Origin: CAMLHU01 sp039917855
GTDB taxonomy: Bacteria; Gemmatimonadota; Gemmatimonadetes; Gemmatimonadales; GWC2-71-9
DNA length: 18,612 nt
Assembly (NCBI GenBank): GCA_039917855.1
Contig: JBDSIR010000056.1
Location: 1-18,612, forward strand
Direction: 5' to 3'
Shown: piece by piece, positions 12,287 through 18,612 of the stretch
Layout: each line of letters begins with the position of its first letter
How positions within the stretch are numbered: the first letter of the stretch is position 1
The notes under the pieces: model-generated
Databases searched by the model: none
Seen by the model: only the letters and a program-made list of their open reading frames with translations
What the model was told of the DNA's origin: nothing
Program-made: the position numbers and the translations under genes

Positions 12287-13653
12287 CGTCGAGCGGCCTG
12301 GTCGAGCGAGTCGTGCGACATCAGGACCCCGCTCAGCATCACGCGGGTGATGCGCCTCGTGTTGGCGATGTCGGCCCGCGGGTCGGCGTCGAGCACCACC
12401 ATGTCGGCTACTTTGCCTGGGGCCAGGACGCCGATGGAGTCGGCGCCGATCAGCCCCGCCGCACGGCTGGTGGCCGCCATCAACGCGTCCAGCGGCGTGA
12501 GTCCTGCCTGCACCAGAAGCGCCATTTCTTGGTGGAGGCTCGCGCCCGGGATGATCATCGGGTTGGACGCATCGGTCCCCGCCACGATGGAGCCCCCCGC
12601 GGCCTGGAATTCACGCAGGAAGAGATCCTGCTTCGCTCGTCCGGCCCGGAACGAAATGAAGCTCGCCGCGTCCCACCCGGCGCCGGCGATGAAGTTGGGG
12701 AGGTCCCACTCCGCCTTCACGCTCTGCGGCACGTAGGCGAGGTCGGCCGAGGTCGTCACGGTGGGGTCGTCCAGGCGGCTCCACACTTCGTGCAGCACCA
12801 GCGTCGGGACAAGGGTGACGTGGAGCTCGGCCAGCTGGCCCGCCACGCGTGCGAGCGCGGTGGAATCGAGCCCCGCCCACGCCTGCTCGAACAGGGTCCA
12901 CCCCGCGAAGTAGCTCTTGCGATGGGCGGCATAGAACCGGTCCGCCGGACCGATCGCTTCGGGGATGCCGGTGAGGTGCTCGATCCCCTTCACCCCGAGC
13001 CGCGCGGCCGAGACGGCATCGACCAGGCCGAGGTGGGCGGTGACGGGAATGTTGAGCGTCGTGGCTTCGTCGACGATCGCCTTGAGCAGCGGCGGGTTGA
13101 TCCGGGAGTAGACCTTGATCACCGGGATGTTGGCCACGGCGCGTTCATCCACGACGCGTCGCGCGGCATCGGCGTCGCCGACACCGATGGCGCCGGGGAG
13201 AGTGGCGGGTTCGCCGTCGATCGCCGCGCCCGCGATGTACAGGTGGGGCGAGCGGATCGCTCCGAGCGATACCTCTTCGTGCAGAGCCGCGATCGATTCC
13301 TGCGGGTGGTGCAGGTCGCGCACGCTGGTCACGCCGAAGGCGAGGAAGCGCGGAAGCGACCAGCGGTCCACGTGGGTATGCGCATCGATCAGACCGGGGA
13401 TCACCCACTTGCCCGTGAGCTCGATCCGCTCCGCCGAGTTGGGAATGTCGAAGCCCGCCCGCGGCGCGATGGTCTCGATCTTGGTGCCGCGCACCACGAT
13501 GACCTGGTCTTCGAGCACCGGGCCGCCGGTCCCGTCGATCACGTTCACTCCAACCAGGGCGACCCGGTCCTTGGTAGGCGCGCCGCACGCGACCAAGGCC
13601 AGGGCGCCGGCCATGAGCAGGCGACGCAGGTCGGTCGTTCGACGTGTGTCCAT
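12283..13653 (-). CDS. Amidohydrolase-superfamily lipoprotein
   Basis: This 456-aa protein belongs to the metal-dependent amidohydrolases of the imidazolonepropionase/prolidase-like group. The start at 13653 gives RRLLMAGALALVAC with a lipobox (LVAC) and Cys23, so it should be lipid-anchored in the envelope. The metal and catalytic set is complete: H92 and H94 (DAHTHVD), K180 (VIKVYSR), H207 (TAHLG), H226 (IEHLTG) and D361 (AGTDASNP). The composite beta-sandwich flanks are visible (VIDGTGGPVLEDQ near the N terminus, VLAPGKVADMVVLDADP near the end). The substrate is unknown; relatives cleave cyclic amides or dipeptides. An upstream ATG at 13683 would add ten residues before the signal and is less likely. 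It leads a cluster with the small membrane protein, QW-repeat protein and RNase H gene. Confidence 0.85.
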   Translation of the reverse strand: MDTRRTTDLRRLLMAGALALVACGAPTKDRVALVGVNVIDGTGGPVLEDQVIVVRGTKIETIAPRAGFDIPNSAERIELTGKWVIPGLIDAHTHVDRWSLPRFLAFGVTSVRDLHHPQESIAALHEEVSLGAIRSPHLYIAGAAIDGEPATLPGAIGVGDADAARRVVDERAVANIPVIKVYSRINPPLLKAIVDEATTLNIPVTAHLGLVDAVSAARLGVKGIEHLTGIPEAIGPADRFYAAHRKSYFAGWTLFEQAWAGLDSTALARVAGQLAELHVTLVPTLVLHEVWSRLDDPTVTTSADLAYVPQSVKAEWDLPNFIAGAGWDAASFISFRAGRAKQDLFLREFQAAGGSIVAGTDASNPMIIPGASLHQEMALLVQAGLTPLDALMAATSRAAGLIGADSIGVLAPGKVADMVVLDADPRADIANTRRITRVMLSGVLMSHDSLDQAARR

Positions 13654-13707
13654 GAAGGCTCTGCAGAACAGGAGGGTGCGCATCGGGGTCGGGTCGGGGA
13701 GCAGCGA

Positions 13708-13729
13708 GGGGCGCGGTGGTCCGCGCCCC
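13708..13729 (-). terminator. Hairpin downstream of the histone H1-like gene
   Basis: GGGGCGCGG and CCGCGCCCC form a perfect 9-bp stem with a TGGT loop. It lies 25 bp after the stop of the lysine-rich gene and before the amidohydrolase start. No T-run follows on the minus strand, so it is at most a weak intrinsic terminator. Confidence 0.55.
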
Positions 13730-13753
13730 CTGCCGTTCCGTTCGGTCTCGCGC

Positions 13754-14080
13754 CTACCGCCGCTTCTTCTTCCCGGTCTTCTTCTTGGCGGCCTTCTTGG
13801 CGGGCTTCCTCTTCGCGGCCTTCCTCTTGGCCGGCTTCCGGGCGCTCTTCTTCTTGGCCGCCTTCCTCTTGGCCGGCCGCTTGGCGCTCTTCTTCTTGGC
13901 CGCCTTCTTCTTCGCCGGCTTCCTGGCAGCCTTCTTCTTCGCCGCCGGCTTCTTCTTCGCCGGCTCCGATACCGGTGTCCACGCCGGCGCCGGCGTCGGT
14001 TCAGGCATGCTCGGCATCGGCGCCGGATCCATCCACCCCGCCCCCGACCAACCCATATCCATATCGTTCAGCTCGGCCAT
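13754..14080 (-). CDS. Histone H1-like lysine/alanine-repeat DNA-binding protein
   Basis: This 108-aa protein has a short acidic, Met/Trp/Pro-rich head (residues ~1-40, MAELNDMDMGWSG, then a PTPAPAW stretch) and a tail from ~41 to the end made of AKKK, PAKKKAAKKK, KRPAKRKAAKKK-type repeats. This matches bacterial H1-like proteins (KAAKK/AAKKP class, as in Hc1 or AlgP tails) that bind and compact DNA or RNA in the nucleoid. A strong Shine-Dalgarno, GGAGGA, lies 7 nt before the ATG at 14080. The coding DNA is itself an iterated CTTCTTGGCCGCC pattern, so copy number could vary between strains. It has its own hairpin and is separate from the amidohydrolase cluster. Function is inferred from composition alone. 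Confidence 0.82.
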   Translation of the reverse strand: MAELNDMDMGWSGAGWMDPAPMPSMPEPTPAPAWTPVSEPAKKKPAAKKKAARKPAKKKAAKKKSAKRPAKRKAAKKKSARKPAKRKAAKRKPAKKAAKKKTGKKKRR

Positions 14081-14506
14081 TGTTCAGTCCTCCGAGTGAC
14101 TGCGGCGTGCCCCGCCGCGATGGTGACGGGCATCCCTGCGCCCGCAAATGCTCACGTTATAAGTTGCACTCTCACTTCCGTTCTGCAAGCGGCCCCCCCG
14201 GGACCAGCTTCCCTCGGCCCGGCTGCGACAGGTGAGTGATTCCTAGCCGTCTGGAAGCTTCAAGTACCCAATGTACTCCTAAGTTGTTATTTTTCATATA
14301 CTTGCGAAGCCGCCTCCACTTTCCTGGGCCAGTGCTACATTATATAGAAGGTGCGCCCCAGCCCATGGCCGTGGTTCCCCTCCCCTGGATCGCTTGGTCC
14401 AGCGGCCCATGTCATTGCCTGACAATAGGTTGCATGGTGTCGGGGCAATGGGCATATTTCGGGTGGCCGTTCTCCGGCTTCCTCAATACTCGACCAGGTG
14501 CACGCT
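14081..14506. other. AT-enriched intergenic region with divergent promoters and a long leader
   Basis: No gene is supported in this gap. It is the most AT-rich part of the window. On the minus side, TTATAA near 14158-14163 could be the -10 of the H1-like gene. On the plus side, TATACT (14297-14302) and TATAGA (14343-14348, with TTTCCT 17 bp upstream) are -10-like, which would give the secreted-protein gene a leader of about 155 nt. That leader contains a possible stem, ATTGCC (14414-14419) with GGCAAT (14444-14449). No known riboswitch is recognised. Confidence 0.4.
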
Positions 14507-16738
14507 ATGCTTCAGCTTAGCCGACTCGTGACCGTCGCGGGCGTCCTCTCACTGCTGGCCGGCTCCGTCGCCGCCCAGGCGGTGAGCGAACTGCAGGTCT
14601 CGCCCGAGAACCTCACGTTGCGGGTCGGTGAGCGGAAGTCACTCTTTCCCGCGGCCTTCGACCGAAGCGGCAACGTCATTCCCACGGCCCGCTTCACTTA
14701 CCGCAGCACTGCCCCCACCATCGCCAGTGTCGACGCCGACGGCGCCGTCGTGGGTCGGTCGGCCGGTACCACCAACATCGAGGTCCGCGCGGGTACCCGG
14801 TCGGTCTCGGTGCCCGTGACCGTGAGCGGCGGGGCGGGTGGCGGCGCCCAGCCGGGAGGCTCCGCCGGCCTCCCCAGCGCACCGAGCAACACCAACCGCA
14901 TCATCATCGACCCGGCCACGATCTACCTGGTGCCGAGCGAGAGCCAGCGTCTGACGGCGAAGGCGATCGCCGCGGATGGTAGCGTGTTGGGGCCCGTCAC
15001 CGCCACGTGGCGGAGTCTCACCCCCGGATCGATCTCGGTCGACTCGTTGAGCGGGAACGTGGTCGGGCTCGCGGGCGGTGCCGGCACCATCGAAGCGCGC
15101 CTGGCCAACGGCCTGAGCGCCACGGCCCCGGCGCAGGTGAGCGCGGTCCCATTCGAGATGCAGCGCAAGTCGATCGGGCTGTCCCCCGATGAGATCGACA
15201 CCGTCCGCGTCGTGGTGCCCGCCCAGAACGGACGCCGGCTCGAGGCGGGACTCACCTTCACGTCGACCAACCCGAACATCGTGCAGGTCGGACCCACCGG
15301 TGTGATGCAGGCCCGGGCGGCCGGTCAGGTCGAGATCATCGTCAACGGCTACTTCCAGGAAGCGCGTGTCCCGGTGACGGTGCACCGCCCGATCGCGTAC
15401 TTCACCCTCGAGCCCGCGCCAGCCGATGGTCCCATCACGGTGCCGATCCGCGGTTCCCGCGTCGTCAGGGGACGCGCCGAGGCGGCCGACTCCACCCCGA
15501 TCCCGGAGGCGCCCCTCCGTTGGGAGGTCGCCGATTCGAATGTCGCGAGCTACGACGCGGCGTCCGGGCGGATCACCGGCAAGAAGCAGGGCACCACCAC
15601 CCTGATCCTCGGCACCCGCGGATACCAGCCCAAGGTGTGGACGATCAATGTCGTGCCGGGCGTCATCGTCCTGGCGCACGAACGGATCGGGATGAAGACG
15701 AACGACACCCTCACGATGGGGACCCGGCTCAAGGACGAAGGCGGCACCGACTTCGGCGCGGCACCCGACCTCGTCTGGAGCAGCGATCGCCCCGAGGTGG
15801 TGCGCGTCGGCCCGACCGGTCGTCTCGATGCGCTGACCCCCGGCCACGCGACGATCGTCGCGGTGGCGCCATGCTGCCGACCGGACACGCTGGACGTGAT
15901 CGTCTCGGGTGACATCCTGATCACCTCGGATCGCAAGCTCCGCGGCACGCCGGGCCTCTACCAACTGAACCTCGCGCGGCCGGATTCGATGCTGCCGCTC
16001 TTCACCGACACTCGTCAGCTCTTCGCGCCGGCGCTCTCGCCCGACCGGCGGCGGATCGTCTTCAGCGCCACCGCCGACGGCCGCAATTACGACCTCTGGC
16101 TGGCGGACGCGGATGGCCGGAACGTGCGCGCACTCACCTCGGACTCGGTGCCGGAGACCACGCCGTCCTGGACCCCCGACGGTCAGCGGGTCGTGTTCAC
16201 CATCACGAGCCGTCGGGATGGAGACCAGATCGCCGTCATCAATGTCGACGGCACCGGCCGCCGTGTGCTCACGGTCCCGCCCGCCAACGCCGAAGCCCCC
16301 GTGGTCTCCCCCGATGGACGGTGGGTAGCGTTCATCGGGACCAAGGACCGCAAGCTCGACGCCTACGTAGTGGAGCTCTCCGGTGGCCTCGCGCGGAACG
16401 TCACCGCGACCCAGGAAAAGGAACTGCAGGTCCGGTGGATGCCGAACGGGGACCTCGTGACCCTCGTCGAGGCCGCACGCGACAAGGGATTCCAGGTGGT
16501 GCGGATCGCGCAGGGTACCAACGCGCGCACGGTCCTCGCCGTGACCCCCTATCCCATCAGCGCTTTCGGGATCTCGCGGGATGGAGCGACGCTGGCCTAC
16601 GTCACCACCGAACCGCTCGAGAACGTCCGCAACCAGAGGACCAAGACGGTGCTCTACGTTCAGTCCGTCGCGGCCGGCAGCACGCCGACCGCGGTCCGCA
16701 CCCCGGTCACCGAGACCATCGGCTTCCCCACTTTCTAG
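14507..16738 (+). CDS. Large secreted protein: Ig-like (BIG2-type) repeats plus TolB-like beta-propeller
   Basis: This 743-aa protein starts at ATG 14507 with a signal peptide (MLQLSRLVTVAGVLSLLAG, cleavage near SVAAQA ~25); the GTG at 14498 is less likely. About five bacterial Ig-like units follow: ~28-110 (LQVSPENLTLRVGERKSL), a Gly-rich linker, ~125-210, ~210-290, ~290-380 and ~385-470. They share the signature of VSP/VDP openings, ASV-ADG/ITGKKQGTTTL-type turns and a terminal VTV strand. From ~475 to the end are beta-propeller blades of the WD40-like/TolB kind: ALSPDRRRIVFSA, SWTPDGQRVVFT, VVSPDGRWVAFIG and ISRDGATLAYVT. It ends FPTF. It is probably an envelope or extracellular protein for adhesion or ligand sensing; the ligand is unknown. 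It begins a plus-strand run of three genes. Confidence 0.85.
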   Translation: MLQLSRLVTVAGVLSLLAGSVAAQAVSELQVSPENLTLRVGERKSLFPAAFDRSGNVIPTARFTYRSTAPTIASVDADGAVVGRSAGTTNIEVRAGTRSVSVPVTVSGGAGGGAQPGGSAGLPSAPSNTNRIIIDPATIYLVPSESQRLTAKAIAADGSVLGPVTATWRSLTPGSISVDSLSGNVVGLAGGAGTIEARLANGLSATAPAQVSAVPFEMQRKSIGLSPDEIDTVRVVVPAQNGRRLEAGLTFTSTNPNIVQVGPTGVMQARAAGQVEIIVNGYFQEARVPVTVHRPIAYFTLEPAPADGPITVPIRGSRVVRGRAEAADSTPIPEAPLRWEVADSNVASYDAASGRITGKKQGTTTLILGTRGYQPKVWTINVVPGVIVLAHERIGMKTNDTLTMGTRLKDEGGTDFGAAPDLVWSSDRPEVVRVGPTGRLDALTPGHATIVAVAPCCRPDTLDVIVSGDILITSDRKLRGTPGLYQLNLARPDSMLPLFTDTRQLFAPALSPDRRRIVFSATADGRNYDLWLADADGRNVRALTSDSVPETTPSWTPDGQRVVFTITSRRDGDQIAVINVDGTGRRVLTVPPANAEAPVVSPDGRWVAFIGTKDRKLDAYVVELSGGLARNVTATQEKELQVRWMPNGDLVTLVEAARDKGFQVVRIAQGTNARTVLAVTPYPISAFGISRDGATLAYVTTEPLENVRNQRTKTVLYVQSVAAGSTPTAVRTPVTETIGFPTF

Positions 16739-16763
16739 TCCACAAGCGGGAGGCGGGGCCACG

Positions 16764-17801
16764 ATGCGCGCCCTCGTACTCGTCGCACTCGGCGGCCTCG
16801 ACCGTCTGCAGCTGGCCGATATCCCCACCCCCGTGCCCCCGGCGCCGGGGTGGGTGCACGTTCGGGTCCGCGCGGCCGCGCTCAATCGCCTCGATCTCTT
16901 CGTCGCCGACGGCGTGCCCGGGGGCGCTCCGGTCCTCCCCCACACCGTGGGTGCGGACGGCGCGGGATCGGTGATCGCGCTGGGCGACGGCGTCACCGGT
17001 GTGGCACTGGGCGACGAAGTGATGTTCGATCCCGGCGTCAGCTGCGGCACCTGCGCCGCCTGCGGTGCCGGCGATGAACCCTCCTGCGAACACTACGGCA
17101 TCCTCGGCGAGCACCTTCCCGGTACCATCGCCGAGGTGGTCGCAGTGCCGGCCGCGAACCTCGCCCCGCGCCCTCGCGGATGGTCGTGGGCCGAGAGCGC
17201 CGCCTTCTCGCTGGCAGCACTCACCGCCTGGCGGATGCTCGTGACCCGCGCCCGCATCCGCAGCGGCGAGACGGTCCTCATCTGGGGCGCGGGCGGCGGC
17301 GTGGCCCAGGCCTGCATCGGGATCGCCAAGCACTTCGGCGCCCGCGTCATCGCCACCAGTTCCTCCGCCGACAAGCTCGCGCTCGCGCGCCGCCTCGGCG
17401 CCGACATCACCATCGACCACGCGGACCAGGATGTCGTGGCGGAGGTGAAGGCAGCGACCGGTCGGAAAGGGTGCGAGGTCGTGGTCGACAGCGTAGGACA
17501 GGCCACATGGGACCGGTCGCTTCGCTGCCTGGCCCGCGGCGGTCGGCTGGTGGTCTGCGGCGCCACGAGCGGACCCGCCGCGGCGTTCGACCTCCGCCGG
17601 CTCTTCTGGTACCAGTGGTCCATCCTCGGATCCACAATGGGGAGCCGCGCCGAATACCGCGCCGTGGCCGCTCTTGCCGCCCAGGGCCTGCTGAAACCTG
17701 TCGTCGACACCACGGTCCCGTTCGAGCGAGCCCTCGACGCCTTCCACCGCCTCGCCTCCGGCTCCCAGGCAGGCAAGCTCGTCATCGAGGTCTCCCCATG
17801 A
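16764..17801 (+). CDS. Medium-chain dehydrogenase/quinone-reductase-type oxidoreductase
   Basis: This 345-aa protein belongs to the MDR (zinc alcohol dehydrogenase-like) superfamily. The GroES-like N-terminal domain carries four structural-zinc Cys, C94, C97, C100 and C108 (CGTCAACGAGDEPSC). The catalytic-zinc Cys expected near residue 43 is replaced by Leu/Asp (NRLDLFVADG), though His60 follows (LPHTVGADG). The Rossmann motif is VLIWGAGGGVAQACIGIAK (~171-189), then ATSSSADKLALARRLGAD, whose Ser-rich beta-2 end hints at NADP(H). Without the catalytic Cys it is probably a zinc-independent reductase (quinone- or enone-type) rather than an alcohol dehydrogenase. A longer frame to 16581 is rejected since a GGGAGG Shine-Dalgarno precedes this ATG. 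It overlaps the next gene by 4 bp (ATGA). Confidence 0.88.
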   Translation: MRALVLVALGGLDRLQLADIPTPVPPAPGWVHVRVRAAALNRLDLFVADGVPGGAPVLPHTVGADGAGSVIALGDGVTGVALGDEVMFDPGVSCGTCAACGAGDEPSCEHYGILGEHLPGTIAEVVAVPAANLAPRPRGWSWAESAAFSLAALTAWRMLVTRARIRSGETVLIWGAGGGVAQACIGIAKHFGARVIATSSSADKLALARRLGADITIDHADQDVVAEVKAATGRKGCEVVVDSVGQATWDRSLRCLARGGRLVVCGATSGPAAAFDLRRLFWYQWSILGSTMGSRAEYRAVAALAAQGLLKPVVDTTVPFERALDAFHRLASGSQAGKLVIEVSP

Positions 17802-18502
17802 GCGATCTACTCGACCGCCTCCGCGCTGGACTCAGCTCCCTGGGTGGGGTCCTCCCCGCCGCGATCATCGCGCTCATCATCCTGCTCGCCGGCTACCTGC
17901 TCGCGCGTCAGGTCGAGCGCTTCATCGACCGCATCCTGGAACGCCTCAACTTCAATCGTGCGGCCGACCAGAGCGGCCTGACCGCTCCCCTGGGCCGCGC
18001 CACCGGGCGCGGCGTCGACCCGGTCCATGCGGTCGGGCGCCTGGTGTTCTGGCTTGTGATGCTGATGGTGATCTTCCTGTCGAGCGCCGCCTTTGGGCTC
18101 GACCGGCTGAGCGAGATGTTCATGGTGATGCTCAACTTCATCCCCACCCTCGTGGCGGGGATCGTGATCATCATCCTCGGCATCATCCTCGGTGAATTCC
18201 TCCGCGGACTCATCCTCGCCTCGGCCGGTACCGTCGATGGGGTCAACACCCTCGCCAAGCTCGCCAAGGCCACGGTGGTGCTCATCGCCGTCTTCATGGC
18301 GATCCAGCAGATCGGCGTCGCCGAAGAGATCGTCACGACCGCCTTCACCCTGATCCTCGGCTCCATCGCCCTCGCCGCCGGCCTCGCCTTCGGCCTCGGC
18401 AACCGCGAACTTGCCGGCGAGATCACCCGCCGCTGGTATGAACGAGGGCGCCTCAGACCCGAGTCGAAGAAGCCGGCGTTCGAAGAGGATGCGAAGCCGT
18501 AG
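17798..18502 (+). CDS. MscS-family conserved-TM-helix membrane protein (no MscS beta domain)
   Basis: This 234-aa protein starts inside the dehydrogenase stop (ATGA), so translation is coupled. It has about five hydrophobic segments: ~18-36 (VLPAAIIALIILLAGYLLA), ~79-100, ~110-135 (PTLVAGIVIIILGIILGEFL), ~148-168 and ~180-203. The last reads ILGSIALAAGLAFGLG-NRELAGE, the Gly/Ala-rich pore-helix pattern shared with MscS-family proteins with conserved TM helices. The large cytoplasmic beta/vestibule domain of MscS is missing; the protein ends with a short basic/acidic tail (RPESKKPAFEEDAKP). It may be a minimal pore or a membrane scaffold; ion-channel function is only inferred. It is followed by the octamer repeat. 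Confidence 0.8.
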   Translation: MSDLLDRLRAGLSSLGGVLPAAIIALIILLAGYLLARQVERFIDRILERLNFNRAADQSGLTAPLGRATGRGVDPVHAVGRLVFWLVMLMVIFLSSAAFGLDRLSEMFMVMLNFIPTLVAGIVIIILGIILGEFLRGLILASAGTVDGVNTLAKLAKATVVLIAVFMAIQQIGVAEEIVTTAFTLILGSIALAAGLAFGLGNRELAGEITRRWYERGRLRPESKKPAFEEDAKP

Positions 18503-18506
18503 ACGG

Positions 18507-18562
18507 CCAGTGGGCCAGTGGGCCAGTGGGCCGGTGGGCCGGTGGGCCGGTGGGCCGGTGGG
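18507..18562. repeat. Tandem 8-bp repeat: CCAGTGGG x3 then CCGGTGGG x4
   Basis: Seven head-to-tail octamers fill 56 bp directly after the stop of the MscS-type gene. The two variants differ at one position and are blocked (3 then 4), so the array grew by local duplication rather than random drift. The unit is too short, and has no spacers, so it is not CRISPR. The remaining bases to 18612 hold nothing I can identify. Confidence 0.95.
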
Positions 18563-18612
18563 TACGCAGGAAGGTTGGAACGAAGCGGGGGGTTCCGATC
18601 AGATTCGGAGCC

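Noticed and set aside
12313..14235. 640-aa plus-strand reading frame
   Set aside because: It runs antisense to the amidohydrolase and the lysine-rich gene, and its end is low-complexity Ser/Pro from the Lys repeats.
14236..14520. 94-aa plus-strand reading frame in the large gap
   Set aside because: Its codon bias is unlike real genes here, it has no Shine-Dalgarno, and it runs past the secreted-protein start.
14639..17050. 803-aa minus-strand reading frame
   Set aside because: It is opposite the secreted Ig/propeller gene; its sequence is Arg/Gly/Asp-rich without domains, typical of an antisense frame in GC-rich DNA.
18507..18562. CRISPR array
   Set aside because: Units are 8 bp with no spacers and no cas genes are nearby.
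18563..18612. tRNA-like GGTTC segment at the window end
   Set aside because: No acceptor stem, anticodon arm or D-arm can be built around it.

Overview
This is a high-G+C bacterial segment with tightly packed genes. Several start codons are GTG, five gene junctions are 4-bp ATGA/GTGA overlaps, and secreted proteins have Gram-negative-style signal peptides and outer-membrane barrels. These traits, with the iterated short-word repeats between genes, suggest a Gemmatimonadota-like or similar environmental lineage. That placement is an inference, because no rRNA or marker phylogeny is available here.

Layout. Positions 1-9315 are almost entirely minus-strand. Read in the direction of transcription they hold a double zinc-ribbon protein, an outer-membrane barrel protein, a thiolase, an SPFH/slipin protein, a two-helix membrane protein, 3-hydroxybutyryl-CoA dehydrogenase, a small envelope protein, a squalene-synthase-type enzyme, a GlcD-type FAD oxidase and the start of thyX. 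A plus-strand barrel protein (9375-10241) faces a second minus-strand cluster across a long hairpin. That cluster holds an RNase HI-like protein, a small partner protein, a short QW-repeat protein, a membrane protein and a lipoprotein amidohydrolase, and further upstream a lysine-rich histone H1-like protein. After a 426-bp AT-enriched gap, three plus-strand genes follow: a large secreted Ig-like/beta-propeller protein, a medium-chain dehydrogenase and an MscS-type TM-helix protein.

How the genes fit together. Thiolase and 3-hydroxyacyl-CoA dehydrogenase supply two consecutive steps of acyl-CoA (acetoacetyl-CoA/3-hydroxybutyryl-CoA) metabolism. The squalene-synthase homologue and the FAD oxidase are adjacent and probably co-transcribed. 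The rest looks like envelope and housekeeping functions. I see no defence system, CRISPR array, transposase, prophage, tRNA or rRNA.

The most unusual content is in the DNA itself. A 64-bp near-perfect direct repeat has put the 5' end of the thiolase gene onto the start of a signal-peptide barrel gene, next to what looks like the last codons of a lost gene. Palindromic and iterated 7- or 8-bp-word repeats sit between genes, against start codons, across a stop codon, and in frame inside the FAD-oxidase gene. An RNase HI homologue lacks two of the four classical catalytic acids.
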